Shown piece after piece: positions 25,093 to 35,005 of a DNA stretch of 64,000 nt (its first letter is position 1; every line of letters starts with the position of its first letter). The notes under the pieces are model-generated. The model ran no database searches. It worked only from the letters and a program-made list of their open reading frames with translations, and had not been told where the DNA came from. The translations under genes and the position numbers were made by a program. The stretch lies in assembly GCA_025057015.1 (NCBI GenBank), contig JANWYG010000010.1:404506-468505 (forward strand), in the 5' to 3' direction. This DNA comes from Blastocatellia bacterium (GTDB lineage Bacteria; Acidobacteriota; Blastocatellia; Chloracidobacteriales; JADJPF01).

Positions 25093-27081
25093 ATGTGTGG
25101 AATATGTGGGATATATAAGTATGGCAAGACGGCGGTTGAGATAAATAGTGACTTACTAGTTGCTATGCGCGACCGCATGGTACATCGCGGCCCGGATGAT
25201 GCTGGGATCTACATTTCTGCCGATCGTAGAATAGGGCTTGGGCATCGGCGTTTGTCAATACTGGATCTTTCGGCTGCAGGGCGCCAACCTATGGCAAATG
25301 AGGATGCGAGTATATGGGTAAGCTTTAATGGTGAGATATACAATCATCGAAAGTTCAGGTCGGAGCTTATAGCAAAGGGTCACAGATATCGTTCAGAGAC
25401 CGACACGGAGACGCTGTTACATCTATATGAGGAGCGGGGAATAGATTTTCTGCAGGCTATTGAGGGGATGTTTGCCATTGCTCTTTGGGACAGTAAAGAG
25501 CAAAGGCTTATTCTTGCTCGCGATCGACTAGGTATTAAACCGCTTTACTATGCTGAGCTGCCGGGACAGGTGATATTTGCTTCCGAGATCAAAGCCTTAC
25601 TTGTTCATCCGCAGGTTACGCGAGATATTGACGAAGAAGCGCTCTATCACTATCTGACATTTTTAGCTGTACCTCCGCCGAAGACGCTCTTTACTGGTAT
25701 CAGAAAACTACCTGCTGGGCATTATCTTATCTATGATAAGGATGGGCGAGGCGAATTGGTTCGTTATTGGGATGCTATAGTGGCTCGGCCTTCTGAGAAG
25801 TATAGCGAAGGATTTTGTATAGACCGGATACGCAGCTTGCTTACTGAATCAGTAGAGCAGCAGATGATGAGCGATGTACCTTTTGGGGTGTTTCTATCGG
25901 GCGGAGTTGATTCGAGCGCTAACGTGGCCTTGATGGCGCAGTGTAGCGAGCAGCCGGTTAAGACTTTTACCGTAGGTTTTCAAGATGCTAGCGGCTTCAA
26001 CGAGCTGGAATATGCCCGGCAGATAGCTCATGAATATGGCACCGATCATCACGAAATAATCATAAGTCACGAGGACGTCGTAGACTTCTTGCCTGAACTC
26101 ATTTTCCATCAAGATGAACCTATAGCTGATCCGGTTTGCGTACCGCTTTACTATGTCTCTCGGTTAGCTCGAGAAAACGCTACCATAGTGGTACAAGTTG
26201 GCGAGGGCTCGGACGAGATCTTCAGTGGTTATTCAGCTTATATCGATTATCTAAACATTTATGAGCACTTCTGGAACAGGCTGGAGCGACTACCGCTATT
26301 ACTGCGTAAGGCAGTAGGTTCTCTTACTATGCCTGTAGCAGGACTAATAGGTGAGTTTTTACCGCGAGGACGTAAGATATTTCCTGAACTACTGCGTCGC
26401 ATGGCGGCAGGCGAAGACCTGTTTTGGGGAAGCGTCATAGTTTATGACGAACTAAGCAAGCGTAAGTTGCTTTCTCGTAGCTATGCCGAGCGAGTGAAGC
26501 TGCTTTCTTCCTACTCTGTAGCGAAGGAATATCTGGATCGGATAAGAGCGGAAAAATCTACTGCGGACTTCCTCGAACAGATGATCTATCTGGAGCTTAA
26601 ACTGCGGCTAGCAGAACTGCTGCTGATGCGGGTAGATAAAATAACGATGGCGACTTCTGTAGAAGCTCGAGTACCGTTTCTCGATCGTAGGCTTGTAGAG
26701 TTTGCTATGAATATCCCTCGCGAGCTGAGGTATAAGAATGGGCAGGCTAAATACGTGCTCAAGAAGGCTCTCGAAGGGGTTATTCCAGATAATATCATTT
26801 ACCGCAAGAAACAGGGGTTTGGGCTACCGATCAAGGAATGGTTTGTCGATAGAATGTATAACTTTGTAGAAAGTACGTTGTTGCGTTCACCGTTAGTGAA
26901 GCGCAAGCTGTTTAACTATGATTTCGTTCGATCGATGTTATTTGCACATCGCCTTGGCAAGATTGATTATAGCTTTCAACTCTGGAGTTTGCTCAACCTC
27001 ACGCTTTGGTACGAGCATTGGATAGAGGGACATCTCGTGGCGCTAGAGTCGGGTGCCACACAGATGAAACGTACGGAGTAG
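25093..27081 (+). CDS. asnB: Asparagine synthetase (glutamine-hydrolysing) / surface-sugar amidotransferase
   Basis: Starts MCGICGIY, with Cys2 as the class-II glutaminase nucleophile, followed by RGPDD and SFNGEIYN. The synthetase half has the PP-loop SGGVDSS, GEGSDEIFSGY and ARVPFLDRR. At 662 residues it is slightly longer than classical AsnB and resembles forms placed in exopolysaccharide loci. The next gene, a flippase-glycosyltransferase fusion, begins 3 nt later, so it may amidate a surface sugar rather than make free asparagine. A TATAAT box at 25072-25077 lies close upstream. Confidence 0.9.
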   Translation: MCGICGIYKYGKTAVEINSDLLVAMRDRMVHRGPDDAGIYISADRRIGLGHRRLSILDLSAAGRQPMANEDASIWVSFNGEIYNHRKFRSELIAKGHRYRSETDTETLLHLYEERGIDFLQAIEGMFAIALWDSKEQRLILARDRLGIKPLYYAELPGQVIFASEIKALLVHPQVTRDIDEEALYHYLTFLAVPPPKTLFTGIRKLPAGHYLIYDKDGRGELVRYWDAIVARPSEKYSEGFCIDRIRSLLTESVEQQMMSDVPFGVFLSGGVDSSANVALMAQCSEQPVKTFTVGFQDASGFNELEYARQIAHEYGTDHHEIIISHEDVVDFLPELIFHQDEPIADPVCVPLYYVSRLARENATIVVQVGEGSDEIFSGYSAYIDYLNIYEHFWNRLERLPLLLRKAVGSLTMPVAGLIGEFLPRGRKIFPELLRRMAAGEDLFWGSVIVYDELSKRKLLSRSYAERVKLLSSYSVAKEYLDRIRAEKSTADFLEQMIYLELKLRLAELLLMRVDKITMATSVEARVPFLDRRLVEFAMNIPRELRYKNGQAKYVLKKALEGVIPDNIIYRKKQGFGLPIKEWFVDRMYNFVESTLLRSPLVKRKLFNYDFVRSMLFAHRLGKIDYSFQLWSLLNLTLWYEHWIEGHLVALESGATQMKRTE

Positions 27082-27084
27082 CTG

Positions 27085-30006
27085 GTGCATCGGCTACGCA
27101 AGTACTTAGAGCTCTTCCTAAGTGAGACTTCTCTACAGACGGCACTGTTGTTTTCGGCTCAGATACTGTCGACGCTACTTAATGCTGCTACGAGCGTGTT
27201 TGCAGCGCGTTGGCTCGGTAGCGCAGAGTTTGGGCTGTATCTTTTCTGCTCTGTTTCTGTCATACAATTTTCGGGATATTTCTTTGAATTTGGCACAGCT
27301 GCTGCCGCGGCGAGACTACTTGCAGTGGAATCAAACAGCCGCATTAGGAATCAGCTACTGGGCGCAATGATAGTGGTTGCTTTGTTACTCGGGGCTATGC
27401 TGGCTGGGATAATAGTGCTCGTATCACCTGCGATAGATGCTGTCTTCAACACGCAAGTGCAGTGGGTGTTGAAAAAGAACGCCTTGCTGTGCCTTTTTGT
27501 GCCGCTGCAGTTTTTCCTTGAACAAGCTTGTCAGGGACTGAACAGAATCAATGAGCTGGCGCTATTGCGAATAGCAGTCCCTGCGATGTCACTCGTTGCG
27601 ATGGTAATTACTATGATACTCTGCAGATTTGAGGCTACCTCGGCACTATGTGCTGCGCTTACGGGTGTGGCGGCTGGCTGCGCGTTTGTAACTTTACTGC
27701 TCAAACCCAGCTTCTTTGGCCTGAGTAGTGGCTTGAGACAGATACTTGCCGAGACAAGGCGTTTTGGGCTGGATATATACTTTGGGCGCGTAACTACTAT
27801 GGTGTCAACGAAGTTGGACACGTTGATTATTCCAGGATTGCTGGGGGCTAGGCTGTTTGGTTTTTATTCTATAGCGCAGAAATTTGCAGAGCCGATGTCG
27901 AACCTCTCACGTTCGATGGCTATGACGCGATTTCGAACGTTTGCACGTGATGGCTGGGTTAGTCCGCTGATACTGAAGATAAATCTGCTGCTACTTGTGT
28001 GTGCTACTGTGGCTTTAGTGACTGTAGGACCTTATCTGCTGATATTATTTTATTCCGCTGAGTACAAGCCTGCTGCTGAGCTTTTGTTACCATTTGCTAT
28101 GGGTGCGTTTTTTGCGGGGTTATATCAACCTTACAACGCATTCCTTTCGGCACAAGGTCGCGGTAGCGAGTTGCGCAACATATCCTTTTTGATGGGTACG
28201 ATTAACTGCATCAGTCTATTTTATATCATTCCGCGCTATGGGCTGAGTGGTGGAGCTTGGATGGTGGCCGTTGCGTCAGCTCTTAATTTCTCAGCTCACT
28301 ACTATTATTACTGGCTCTGTGTAAATATGAAACTACGGATAACGCTGGTCGATCTATCAACTGATCCAAAAGCGGCGCTCGACTATGTTTGCTACAGCTA
28401 TAGTGGTTACGAGCTGGAGACTATACCGAAGGATGAACTACGTGTTGGATCTAAGTTGCAGTGGTTAGTGAAACTGAACCGTTCTGGAGGTCGCCGTATA
28501 TTCCTGATATTCTGTGATAGGCTCGAGTGGCAAACTCGACGCTCTCCTATGCTGATCTTTGGGCTGCTTACTGGTGCAAGAGAGGCCTTGTTGGTGGATT
28601 CTCATGGTAAAGTTGTCCGGCGAACTTGGTTTACAGCTGTTACGATAGAGCTACCGCATTTGCTGTTTGAACTAGTAGGCTCGTTTGTAGTTGTAGCTCT
28701 TTCTTGGATACTGACTGTTTTGCTAGAGTTACTTGTCAAGCTAAGGCCGTTTAGAAGTAAAAAGCGGGCAAACGACCGCAAATCGTTTGTGTTTATCCGT
28801 ACTACGCCGACAAGCGGAGCACAAACTGGCGGGGCTAATTCGCATATAACAGGCTTTACAAGTGGTGCTTTGGCCGAGGGTTACTCTGTAAGGTTTATCT
28901 CGAACGATGCTATTTCCGGTATAGATCGACAAAAGACTCCAATAGAAGTCATACCACCATCGCCGCTGTTTAATGCCCATAGAATGATCTTTGAACTGTG
29001 GAACAATTTAGTCTTTACGCTGCAGGCCTATGGTAAGGTGAAGCAATTGCAACCGGCATTTATCTACCAGCGTTACAGTAGGTTTAGTTGGGCAGGAGTA
29101 GCTATTTCTCGACTGACGGGTATACCTCTACTACTTGAGTATAACGGTTCAGAAGTTTGGATAGGTAGGTATTGGGATCAAGTATCCTTGATATGGCTGC
29201 TCAAACGTTTTGAGAGGCTCAACCTGGCTGCTGCACAGATTATCTTTGTTGTATCGGATGTGGAGCGTAGGAATCTGATAGCTGCTGGAGTGGATACTGC
29301 TAGGGTCATAGTTAATCCTAATGGTGTTGATCCTCAGCTCTTTAGGCCGGGTTGTGGAGGCGAGGCAGTTAGGCAGAGGCTTGGTTTAGCGGATAAGGTA
29401 GTTGTAGGTTTTGTCGGTACTTTTGGACCCTGGCACGGAGTGTTAGTTATTGCCGAAGCCCTTAAATTGCTTGGCGATGTGTACCACTTCTTACTCATAG
29501 GTGAGGGAAGTCTAAAAGCTCGTCTAGAGCAATTAGTAAACTCTGCAGGACTTAGTCATGCGGTTACTTTTACCGGGCGACTGAGTCACAAGCATGTACC
29601 TGCCTACTTGGATGCTTGTGATATATTGATCTCACCGCATGTGCCTATGGAAGACGGTAGCGAGTTTTTCGGCTCGCCGACGAAGCTTTTTGAATATATG
29701 GCTATGGGTAAGGCGATAGTAGCGAGCAGCCTTGGACAGATAGCCGATATAATAGAAGATGGTAAGAGCGGCCTGTTGATTACTCCTGGTAGTGCTACGG
29801 AGCTTGCCGAAAAGATAAGGATTTTGGCACAAGATAGACGTCTACGTGAAAGCCTTGGCAGCGAAGCTCGCAAGGAAGTCTGCAGCAGGTATACGTGGCG
29901 CGACAATGCTGCACGTGTACTCACGGCATTCGAGATGATGTTTGGAGATAGCTGCGATCGGTATAAACCTCTTCTTGATGAAGGTTGTAAGTTATCCAGC
30001 AATTAA
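27085..30006 (+). CDS. Fusion of Wzx-like polysaccharide flippase and GT4 glycosyltransferase
   Basis: Residues 1 to about 425 hold 12 or so TM segments of the MATE/Wzx polysaccharide transporter type (ARWLGSAEFGLYLFCSVSVI; FYSIAQKFAEP). A linker (430-570) carries another hydrophobic stretch (FELVGSFVVVALSWIL). Residues about 570-973 are a GT-B, family 4 glycosyltransferase with NPNGVDPQLFRPG, LLIGEGSLKARLEQL and SPTKLFEYMAMGKAIVAS. Thus sugar transfer and lipid-linked glycan flipping sit on one chain. GTG start with GGAG 6 nt upstream. Its TAA overlaps the convergent kinase stop by 4 nt. Flippases and GTs are normally separate genes, so this join is notable. Confidence 0.88.
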   Translation: MHRLRKYLELFLSETSLQTALLFSAQILSTLLNAATSVFAARWLGSAEFGLYLFCSVSVIQFSGYFFEFGTAAAAARLLAVESNSRIRNQLLGAMIVVALLLGAMLAGIIVLVSPAIDAVFNTQVQWVLKKNALLCLFVPLQFFLEQACQGLNRINELALLRIAVPAMSLVAMVITMILCRFEATSALCAALTGVAAGCAFVTLLLKPSFFGLSSGLRQILAETRRFGLDIYFGRVTTMVSTKLDTLIIPGLLGARLFGFYSIAQKFAEPMSNLSRSMAMTRFRTFARDGWVSPLILKINLLLLVCATVALVTVGPYLLILFYSAEYKPAAELLLPFAMGAFFAGLYQPYNAFLSAQGRGSELRNISFLMGTINCISLFYIIPRYGLSGGAWMVAVASALNFSAHYYYYWLCVNMKLRITLVDLSTDPKAALDYVCYSYSGYELETIPKDELRVGSKLQWLVKLNRSGGRRIFLIFCDRLEWQTRRSPMLIFGLLTGAREALLVDSHGKVVRRTWFTAVTIELPHLLFELVGSFVVVALSWILTVLLELLVKLRPFRSKKRANDRKSFVFIRTTPTSGAQTGGANSHITGFTSGALAEGYSVRFISNDAISGIDRQKTPIEVIPPSPLFNAHRMIFELWNNLVFTLQAYGKVKQLQPAFIYQRYSRFSWAGVAISRLTGIPLLLEYNGSEVWIGRYWDQVSLIWLLKRFERLNLAAAQIIFVVSDVERRNLIAAGVDTARVIVNPNGVDPQLFRPGCGGEAVRQRLGLADKVVVGFVGTFGPWHGVLVIAEALKLLGDVYHFLLIGEGSLKARLEQLVNSAGLSHAVTFTGRLSHKHVPAYLDACDILISPHVPMEDGSEFFGSPTKLFEYMAMGKAIVASSLGQIADIIEDGKSGLLITPGSATELAEKIRILAQDRRLRESLGSEARKEVCSRYTWRDNAARVLTAFEMMFGDSCDRYKPLLDEGCKLSSN

Positions 30007-31397
30007 TCTTTTCCAAATTTGAAGATTCGTTTAAAGAAGTTCTCTTTCTTTTTATTTGCACTTTTTGTGGCATTCTTATTTTTCTGTCGATTTTCCAATT
30101 TTGTATCGGGTTTTGTAGCAGTATCTTGAGGACTTTTTGATGTAGTATCTGTATCGATCTTTTCTGTGCTAACAATCCCTCTGTCTTGATCTTGGCCGAG
30201 TGGTTGAAAAGTTGTGTCTTGCCCATCGATAACTACTTTGGGCGTAGCTTCTGGTGTTACCGGGGTTTTGGATGTCGCTGCTGCTGGAGCAATAGAAGGT
30301 TGTTGTTTATCTCGAAACGTACTAGTAGCGAACAGCAATGCGGTAGCTGTAAGTATAGGTGCCGTAATAGCCAGAATCTTTGAGTAACTTCGTGTTGTGG
30401 GCGGCGGAGATATCTTCTCTGGGATGGCTTGGACATCTGTTACTAGCTGAGTTTGTACCGACACCTTTGATGTAAGCGTATGGGAAGTTTGTGCTGTTTG
30501 TTGGGCTACCTTATCCACAGGTGTTTGGATCTTGTCTGTTGGTAATTTAAGAGTGCCGCTAAGTTCGCTTGCAGCTATGATATCGTTGGCAAACTCTGTG
30601 GCATTGCTGTAGCGCTCTTCGCGCTTTTTTGCTGTAGCTTTCTCTATTGCTTTAACTATGCCTTTAGGTATAGCGGGAAGCTCAGGTAGGGGTTTAAAGA
30701 GGTGACCGGCGATTACAGCTTCAAGTGTACCAGTATAAGGAGGTTCGCCCGTTAGCATCTCGTAGCAAATGATTCCCAAAGCATAGATGTCTGCTCTGTG
30801 ATCTATAGACTCGCCTTCGTAAAACTCTGGTGCCATATAGTATGGTGTGCCGATAACCTCATTCGTTTTGGTCAGATTTTGTCCCTCAGCAGTGAGCATT
30901 TTAGCTAGACCAAAATCGACTACCTTGACCATTAAGCTACCGTCAGGCATCTGTTTGAGCATTATGTTTTCTGGTTTGAGGTCACGGTGAATTATTCCTA
31001 GAGTATGGGCTGCTGATACTGCGTCGCAAACTTGTGACATCCACTTTGCGACGTGCTCCAGATCACATCGACCATGCCTACTGAGCCACTCTCGTAGCGA
31101 CTTTCCGCTGATGTACTCCATCACTATGTAAGCGAGCTCGTCCTGTATGCCATAGTCATAGATGGTTACGGCATGTGGATGTTCGAGTTTGGCTGCTGTC
31201 TTAGCCTCGCGCATGAAGCGGGCGGCGACGCGCTCGTCTACCTCTAACTCGCTTTTGAGGAACTTCACGGCTACTTGTCGTTCTAGTAGCAAGTGCTCGC
31301 CTTGGTACACCTGCCCCATGCCACCTTGTCCTAGCTTTCTTACTATTTTGTACTTGCCAGCTATGGTTGTACCTATCAGTTTGTCTTCTTGTTGCAT
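30003..31397 (-). CDS. Membrane Ser/Thr protein kinase (Hanks type)
   Basis: Residues about 13-280 form a PknB-like kinase: GQGGMGQVYQGE (P-loop), AVKFLKSE (Lys), HRDLKPENIML (catalytic loop), DFGLAK (metal site) and GTPYYMAPEF. A linker leads to one TM (ILAITAPILTATALLFA, about 340-357), then a Thr/Lys-rich external tail of about 100 residues ending in FFKRIFKFGKD, with no known sensor domain. ATG has AAGGTG 5 nt upstream, 2 nt behind the UXS gene, so the two are co-transcribed. It could be the kinase countered by the PP2C near 5 kb and read by the FHA proteins. Confidence 0.93.
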   Translation of the reverse strand: MQQEDKLIGTTIAGKYKIVRKLGQGGMGQVYQGEHLLLERQVAVKFLKSELEVDERVAARFMREAKTAAKLEHPHAVTIYDYGIQDELAYIVMEYISGKSLREWLSRHGRCDLEHVAKWMSQVCDAVSAAHTLGIIHRDLKPENIMLKQMPDGSLMVKVVDFGLAKMLTAEGQNLTKTNEVIGTPYYMAPEFYEGESIDHRADIYALGIICYEMLTGEPPYTGTLEAVIAGHLFKPLPELPAIPKGIVKAIEKATAKKREERYSNATEFANDIIAASELSGTLKLPTDKIQTPVDKVAQQTAQTSHTLTSKVSVQTQLVTDVQAIPEKISPPPTTRSYSKILAITAPILTATALLFATSTFRDKQQPSIAPAAATSKTPVTPEATPKVVIDGQDTTFQPLGQDQDRGIVSTEKIDTDTTSKSPQDTATKPDTKLENRQKNKNATKSANKKKENFFKRIFKFGKD

Positions 31398-31399
31398 TA

Positions 31400-32335
31400 T
31401 TACACCTTTAAGACACTGCGAAAATATTCTATGGTTTTCTTTAATCCTTCAACAGTATCCACCTTGGGAGTCCAGCCGAGACGCTCTTTGGCGAGCGTGA
31501 TATCGGGTCTGCGCTTTGCTGGATCGTTTGCCGGTAGTGGCTTATACACTATCTTAGACTTGCTGCTGGTAAGTTTTAAGATCATTTCCGCAAGCTCAAG
31601 GACAGTATATTCTTGTGGGTTACCTAAGTTTACTGGACCTATAAACCCATCTTGATTCATCATTCGGCAAAGGCCTTCTATTAGATCATCGACATAGCAA
31701 AACGAGCGGGTTTGTGAACCGTCGCCGTAAACCGTCAGGTCTTTACCTTGTAACGCTTGAACGATGAAGTTAGATACGACTCGTCCATCATTTTCGCTCA
31801 TATACGGGCCGTAGGTGTTAAAGATGCGCACTATGCGTATGTCTACGCCGTTTTGCCTGTGATAGTCCATCATCAGCGTCTCTGCACAGCGCTTACCTTC
31901 GTCATAACAGCTACGCAGGCCTATGGGATTTACGTTTCCCCAGTAATCTTCTCTCTGCGGATGTTCCAAAGGATCGCCATAGACTTCTGAAGTAGAGGCC
32001 TGCAGTATGCGTGCTTTGACCCGTTTTGCAAGGCCTAGCATATGTAGCGTGCCGAGGATGTTCGTCTTAATCGTTTTGACGGGATTGTACTGATAGTGTA
32101 CTGGTGAAGCAGGGCAGGCCAGATTGTATATCCTATCTACCTCGAGCAATATAGGTTGAGTGATGTCGTGTCGTATTAGCTCAAAGCGCGGGTGGTTTAA
32201 TAGCTCGGCGATATTGCTCTTCCTGCCCGTAAAGAAGTTGTCTAGACATATGACTTCGTGTCCGTCTGCTATAAGCCGTCTGCATAGATGAGCTCCGATG
32301 AAGCCTGCTCCGCCTGTAACCAATATCCTCAACAT
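31400..32335 (-). CDS. UDP-glucuronate decarboxylase (UDP-xylose synthase)
   Basis: 311 residues with [14 protein letters not shown] (NAD), [17 protein letters not shown] (a signature of this family), [13 protein letters not shown] and the YxxxK site in [10 protein letters not shown]. It converts UDP-glucuronate to UDP-xylose, a precursor for surface polysaccharide. ATG has AGGAG 4 nt upstream. This gene and the AsnB/flippase-GT pair nearby indicate a glycan-making locus. Confidence 0.95.
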   Translation of the reverse strand: MLRILVTGGAGFIGAHLCRRLIADGHEVICLDNFFTGRKSNIAELLNHPRFELIRHDITQPILLEVDRIYNLACPASPVHYQYNPVKTIKTNILGTLHMLGLAKRVKARILQASTSEVYGDPLEHPQREDYWGNVNPIGLRSCYDEGKRCAETLMMDYHRQNGVDIRIVRIFNTYGPYMSENDGRVVSNFIVQALQGKDLTVYGDGSQTRSFCYVDDLIEGLCRMMNQDGFIGPVNLGNPQEYTVLELAEMILKLTSSKSKIVYKPLPANDPAKRRPDITLAKERLGWTPKVDTVEGLKKTIEYFRSVLKV

Positions 32336-32378
32336 TACACTCCTAGTTTTTAGCTTGCATTATAGCAGAGTGGCAACG

Positions 32379-33101
32379 TTAGGATTTTGTTTTCTTAATC
32401 TTGTTGATTAGTTTGAGGAAGTCTTTTGGCGGCTCGGCTTTTATGTCTACTGATTTTGCAGCGAAAGGATGCCGGAAGGTGAGCTTGTAGGCGTGTAGCG
32501 CTAATCGGTCGTTGCGAAGGCCACCATAAAGCAGGTCGCCAACTACGGGTCGACCTATGTGTGCAAGATGGAGTCGGATCTGATGGGTCCTACCAGTTAC
32601 CGGTTCGGCTTGTAGCAGAGTGTGATTGGCGAAGCGGTCTACTACGGTGAAATGTGTTATAGCCTCGCGACCAGTGATTCTATCTATGCACGACATAGGT
32701 TTATGAGGATGTTCAGCTATCGGTTCTGACACCGTAAATCGATCTTCGGCGAAATTGCCTTCTACTATTGCCAGGTATATTTTGGAGACGTGACGCTCTT
32801 CGAAGGATTTGCTCATCTGTGCTAGTGTAGGCCGGTTCTTAGCAAGTAGCAGTACGCCACTTGTGTCAGCATCTAGCCGATGAACATTGCATATGAACCT
32901 TAGGCAACGGCTTCTAGCCCAAAGAGTACCTGCTTCGATGCCATCACGTAGCAATTTCATCAAGTTGCGGCTCGTTCTGTCCCAGTGCATCGGCGCTACG
33001 AGTAAGCCTGCAGGCTTGTTCAAAGCAAGCAGATATTTATCTTCGTAGAGTACCTCTACGGCTATCGACTTACTTAGTCGTAGTAGGTTCGGTCTGAACA
33101 T
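32379..33101 (-). CDS. RluA-family pseudouridine synthase
   Basis: 240 residues with NKPAGLLV at the N-terminus and the catalytic HRLDADTSGVLLLAKN, whose Asp is the nucleophile, plus GRTHQIRLHLAHIGRPVVGD. It isomerises a uridine in rRNA or tRNA. Its 5' end overlaps the amidohydrolase gene by 32 nt; the start at 33101 has no Shine-Dalgarno and could lie a little downstream. No S4 domain is present, which places it with the RluA/RluC catalytic core alone. Confidence 0.9.
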   Translation of the reverse strand: MFRPNLLRLSKSIAVEVLYEDKYLLALNKPAGLLVAPMHWDRTSRNLMKLLRDGIEAGTLWARSRCLRFICNVHRLDADTSGVLLLAKNRPTLAQMSKSFEERHVSKIYLAIVEGNFAEDRFTVSEPIAEHPHKPMSCIDRITGREAITHFTVVDRFANHTLLQAEPVTGRTHQIRLHLAHIGRPVVGDLLYGGLRNDRLALHAYKLTFRHPFAAKSVDIKAEPPKDFLKLINKIKKTKS

Positions 33102-33975
33102 TTTCGGATGCGATTTTAAAGAGCTTTAGCGCGTTTTCACGAATCACTTTGCGGAAATCGTTTTCTGTCACAGATACTTTGATTGCACCTACGACGTTGA
33201 CGTAAAACTCGTAGTGCTGCTTGCCGAAGTATGTGGCATCGCTGCCAAAGAGTATTCTATCAGCACCTACTTGGTCGAGGGCTAGCTGTAGCGATGCCAT
33301 ATCTACTTGCGAAGTATCGAGGTAGATATTTGCATCGCCACGTTCTTTGGCCTCTTTTGCTACAGCTATAGCTTCTTCGTGGTTTGTTCCGAAGCCCATA
33401 TGTAGCAATATGACTGGTACAGTTGGGTACTTCCGGGCTAGGGAGTAGATGGTTCTGGCGTTTGATCTTGTAGTTCGCCCGCAGTGAAACAAAGCAGGTA
33501 CACCATAGCGCTTGCACAGTTCCATATAGGGATACACTGCTGGTGAGTCGGCGGTAAAGTTGTTTAGGTCTGGGTGAAATCTGATAGCTAGAAAGCCGCG
33601 GTCGCGCAGGAATGGTTCGACTAGATCTGCTGATGCGCCTTTAGCACCTGGTTTTGCCCATACTACTGGCTTGAGTTCTCGGTGTTGCTCGGTAATGCGT
33701 GCTGTCTGTTCGTTTATAGTTACTTCGTCTTTATCGAGGCCGCCCCGTTCGGAAGCGCCTTCTATATTTGCTACCAAAGCTAGCGAGATATTATTCCTGT
33801 GTAGGTTAGTAAGTAAGTTCTCGAGGCTCGACTCGCGGGCAGGGAATTGTCCTATGCTGGCGTTGATATCTATGATACCTGGTACGTTGAGTCGAGGAGG
33901 GGCTTTTACCCTCTTGAAGCTGGAGCAGGCAGTAGCTATCAGAAGCGCAGAGAGAGTAAGCAGCAGGGCTCTCAT
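33070..33975 (-). CDS. Lipoprotein amidohydrolase (TIM-barrel metal hydrolase)
   Basis: The lipobox LIATAC (Cys17) makes it a lipoprotein. The rest resembles the amidohydrolase-2 barrel: GIIDINASIG near the start, ALFHCGRTT and LLHMGFGTNHEEA in the middle, and RILFGSDATYFG near the end (the conserved Asp). The usual first HxH motif appears only as DINAS, so a metal ligand may be missing. Substrate unknown; family members decarboxylate or hydrolyse small acids. It is unusual for this fold to be exported. Confidence 0.75.
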   Translation of the reverse strand: MRALLLTLSALLIATACSSFKRVKAPPRLNVPGIIDINASIGQFPARESSLENLLTNLHRNNISLALVANIEGASERGGLDKDEVTINEQTARITEQHRELKPVVWAKPGAKGASADLVEPFLRDRGFLAIRFHPDLNNFTADSPAVYPYMELCKRYGVPALFHCGRTTRSNARTIYSLARKYPTVPVILLHMGFGTNHEEAIAVAKEAKERGDANIYLDTSQVDMASLQLALDQVGADRILFGSDATYFGKQHYEFYVNVVGAIKVSVTENDFRKVIRENALKLFKIASENVQTEPTTTK

Positions 33976-33985
33976 CGTGACGATC

Positions 33986-35005
33986 TCAAAAGACTATTAT
34001 AGCCTTGAGGGTGTTAAGTGAAGCCATTTTAGCAAAAGCTTGAGGAGTTTCTTCTATGCTAAAGCGATCGGTGATTAACTTGTCAGCGGGTATTACTTTC
34101 TGCGAGATTAATTCCAGGGCTTCACGTGTATCATAGGGGCCGCAGGAATAGCTTGATACGAGCGTTATCTCGTTAAAGTACAGGTGATGAGGTTCGACCT
34201 CAAGTAGCTCACCTGGCGCTGAGCCCATAAAGAATACAACACAGCTTCCTTTGCCGGCGCAGTCTATGCCGAGTTTCATCACTTCGACTTTCGGCGGCCC
34301 TACGATGACTACATCAGCGAGTTCGCCGTCAGTAATATCTTCTACTGCTTTCCTTAGCTCTGTCTTAGCAGTATTTATAGCCGTATCAGCGCCTAGTTTT
34401 TTGGCTAACTCGCAGCGGTCATCGCGCAGATCGGCAGCAATGACCTGTTTTGCACCGTAGTAACGGGCAAGTACTACGTTTAGTTGTCCCATTATACCAA
34501 GGCCTATTTGTAACACACGCTCGCCGCCTTTGATGCCAGCGCGCTTTAATGCTTTTATAGAACAGGCAGTTGGCTCTATCAGTGAAGCTGCTTCAAAGGA
34601 GACCGAGGCGGGTAGTTTCAGCGTATCGTTTCGCAGATTTATCTCTGGTACGAGGAAGTATTCTGCTACGCCACCCGGGTAGATGTGGCTTGCCTTCCAA
34701 GTCTTACACATGGAGTAGTAGCCGCGTCGGCAATGTTTACAGATAAAGCACGGTGCATGGTGGTGGACAAAGACTCTGTCGCCTACCGAAAAGCCTTCTA
34801 CTTCGCTGCCTACGGCAGAGATTATGCCGGCCGGTTCGTGCCCTATGACTATCGGGGCTTTTTGCTTTATGTACCAAGCTGTTACATCGCCGGAGCAGAT
34901 ACCGCAGGCTTTGACCTTAACTAGGGCTTCGCGGCGCCCTACTTCCGGTATAGGCATTTCTTCTATGCGTATGTCATTAAAATCATATATTCGAGCTACT
35001 TTCAT
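33986..35005 (-). CDS. Zinc-dependent alcohol dehydrogenase (MDR), copy 1
   Basis: 339 residues of the medium-chain dehydrogenase family. The catalytic zinc site is KACGICSGDVTAWY and GHEPAGII. The structural zinc site shows three close cysteines in CFICKHCRRGYYSMC. The Rossmann part has LQIGLGIMGQLNVVLARYYG. It oxidises an alcohol or polyol with NAD(P). ATG overlaps the TGA of the next MDR gene as ATGA, so the two are a coupled pair. Substrate unknown; sorbitol, threonine or a sugar acid are candidates. Confidence 0.9.
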   Translation of the reverse strand: MKVARIYDFNDIRIEEMPIPEVGRREALVKVKACGICSGDVTAWYIKQKAPIVIGHEPAGIISAVGSEVEGFSVGDRVFVHHHAPCFICKHCRRGYYSMCKTWKASHIYPGGVAEYFLVPEINLRNDTLKLPASVSFEAASLIEPTACSIKALKRAGIKGGERVLQIGLGIMGQLNVVLARYYGAKQVIAADLRDDRCELAKKLGADTAINTAKTELRKAVEDITDGELADVVIVGPPKVEVMKLGIDCAGKGSCVVFFMGSAPGELLEVEPHHLYFNEITLVSSYSCGPYDTREALELISQKVIPADKLITDRFSIEETPQAFAKMASLNTLKAIIVF

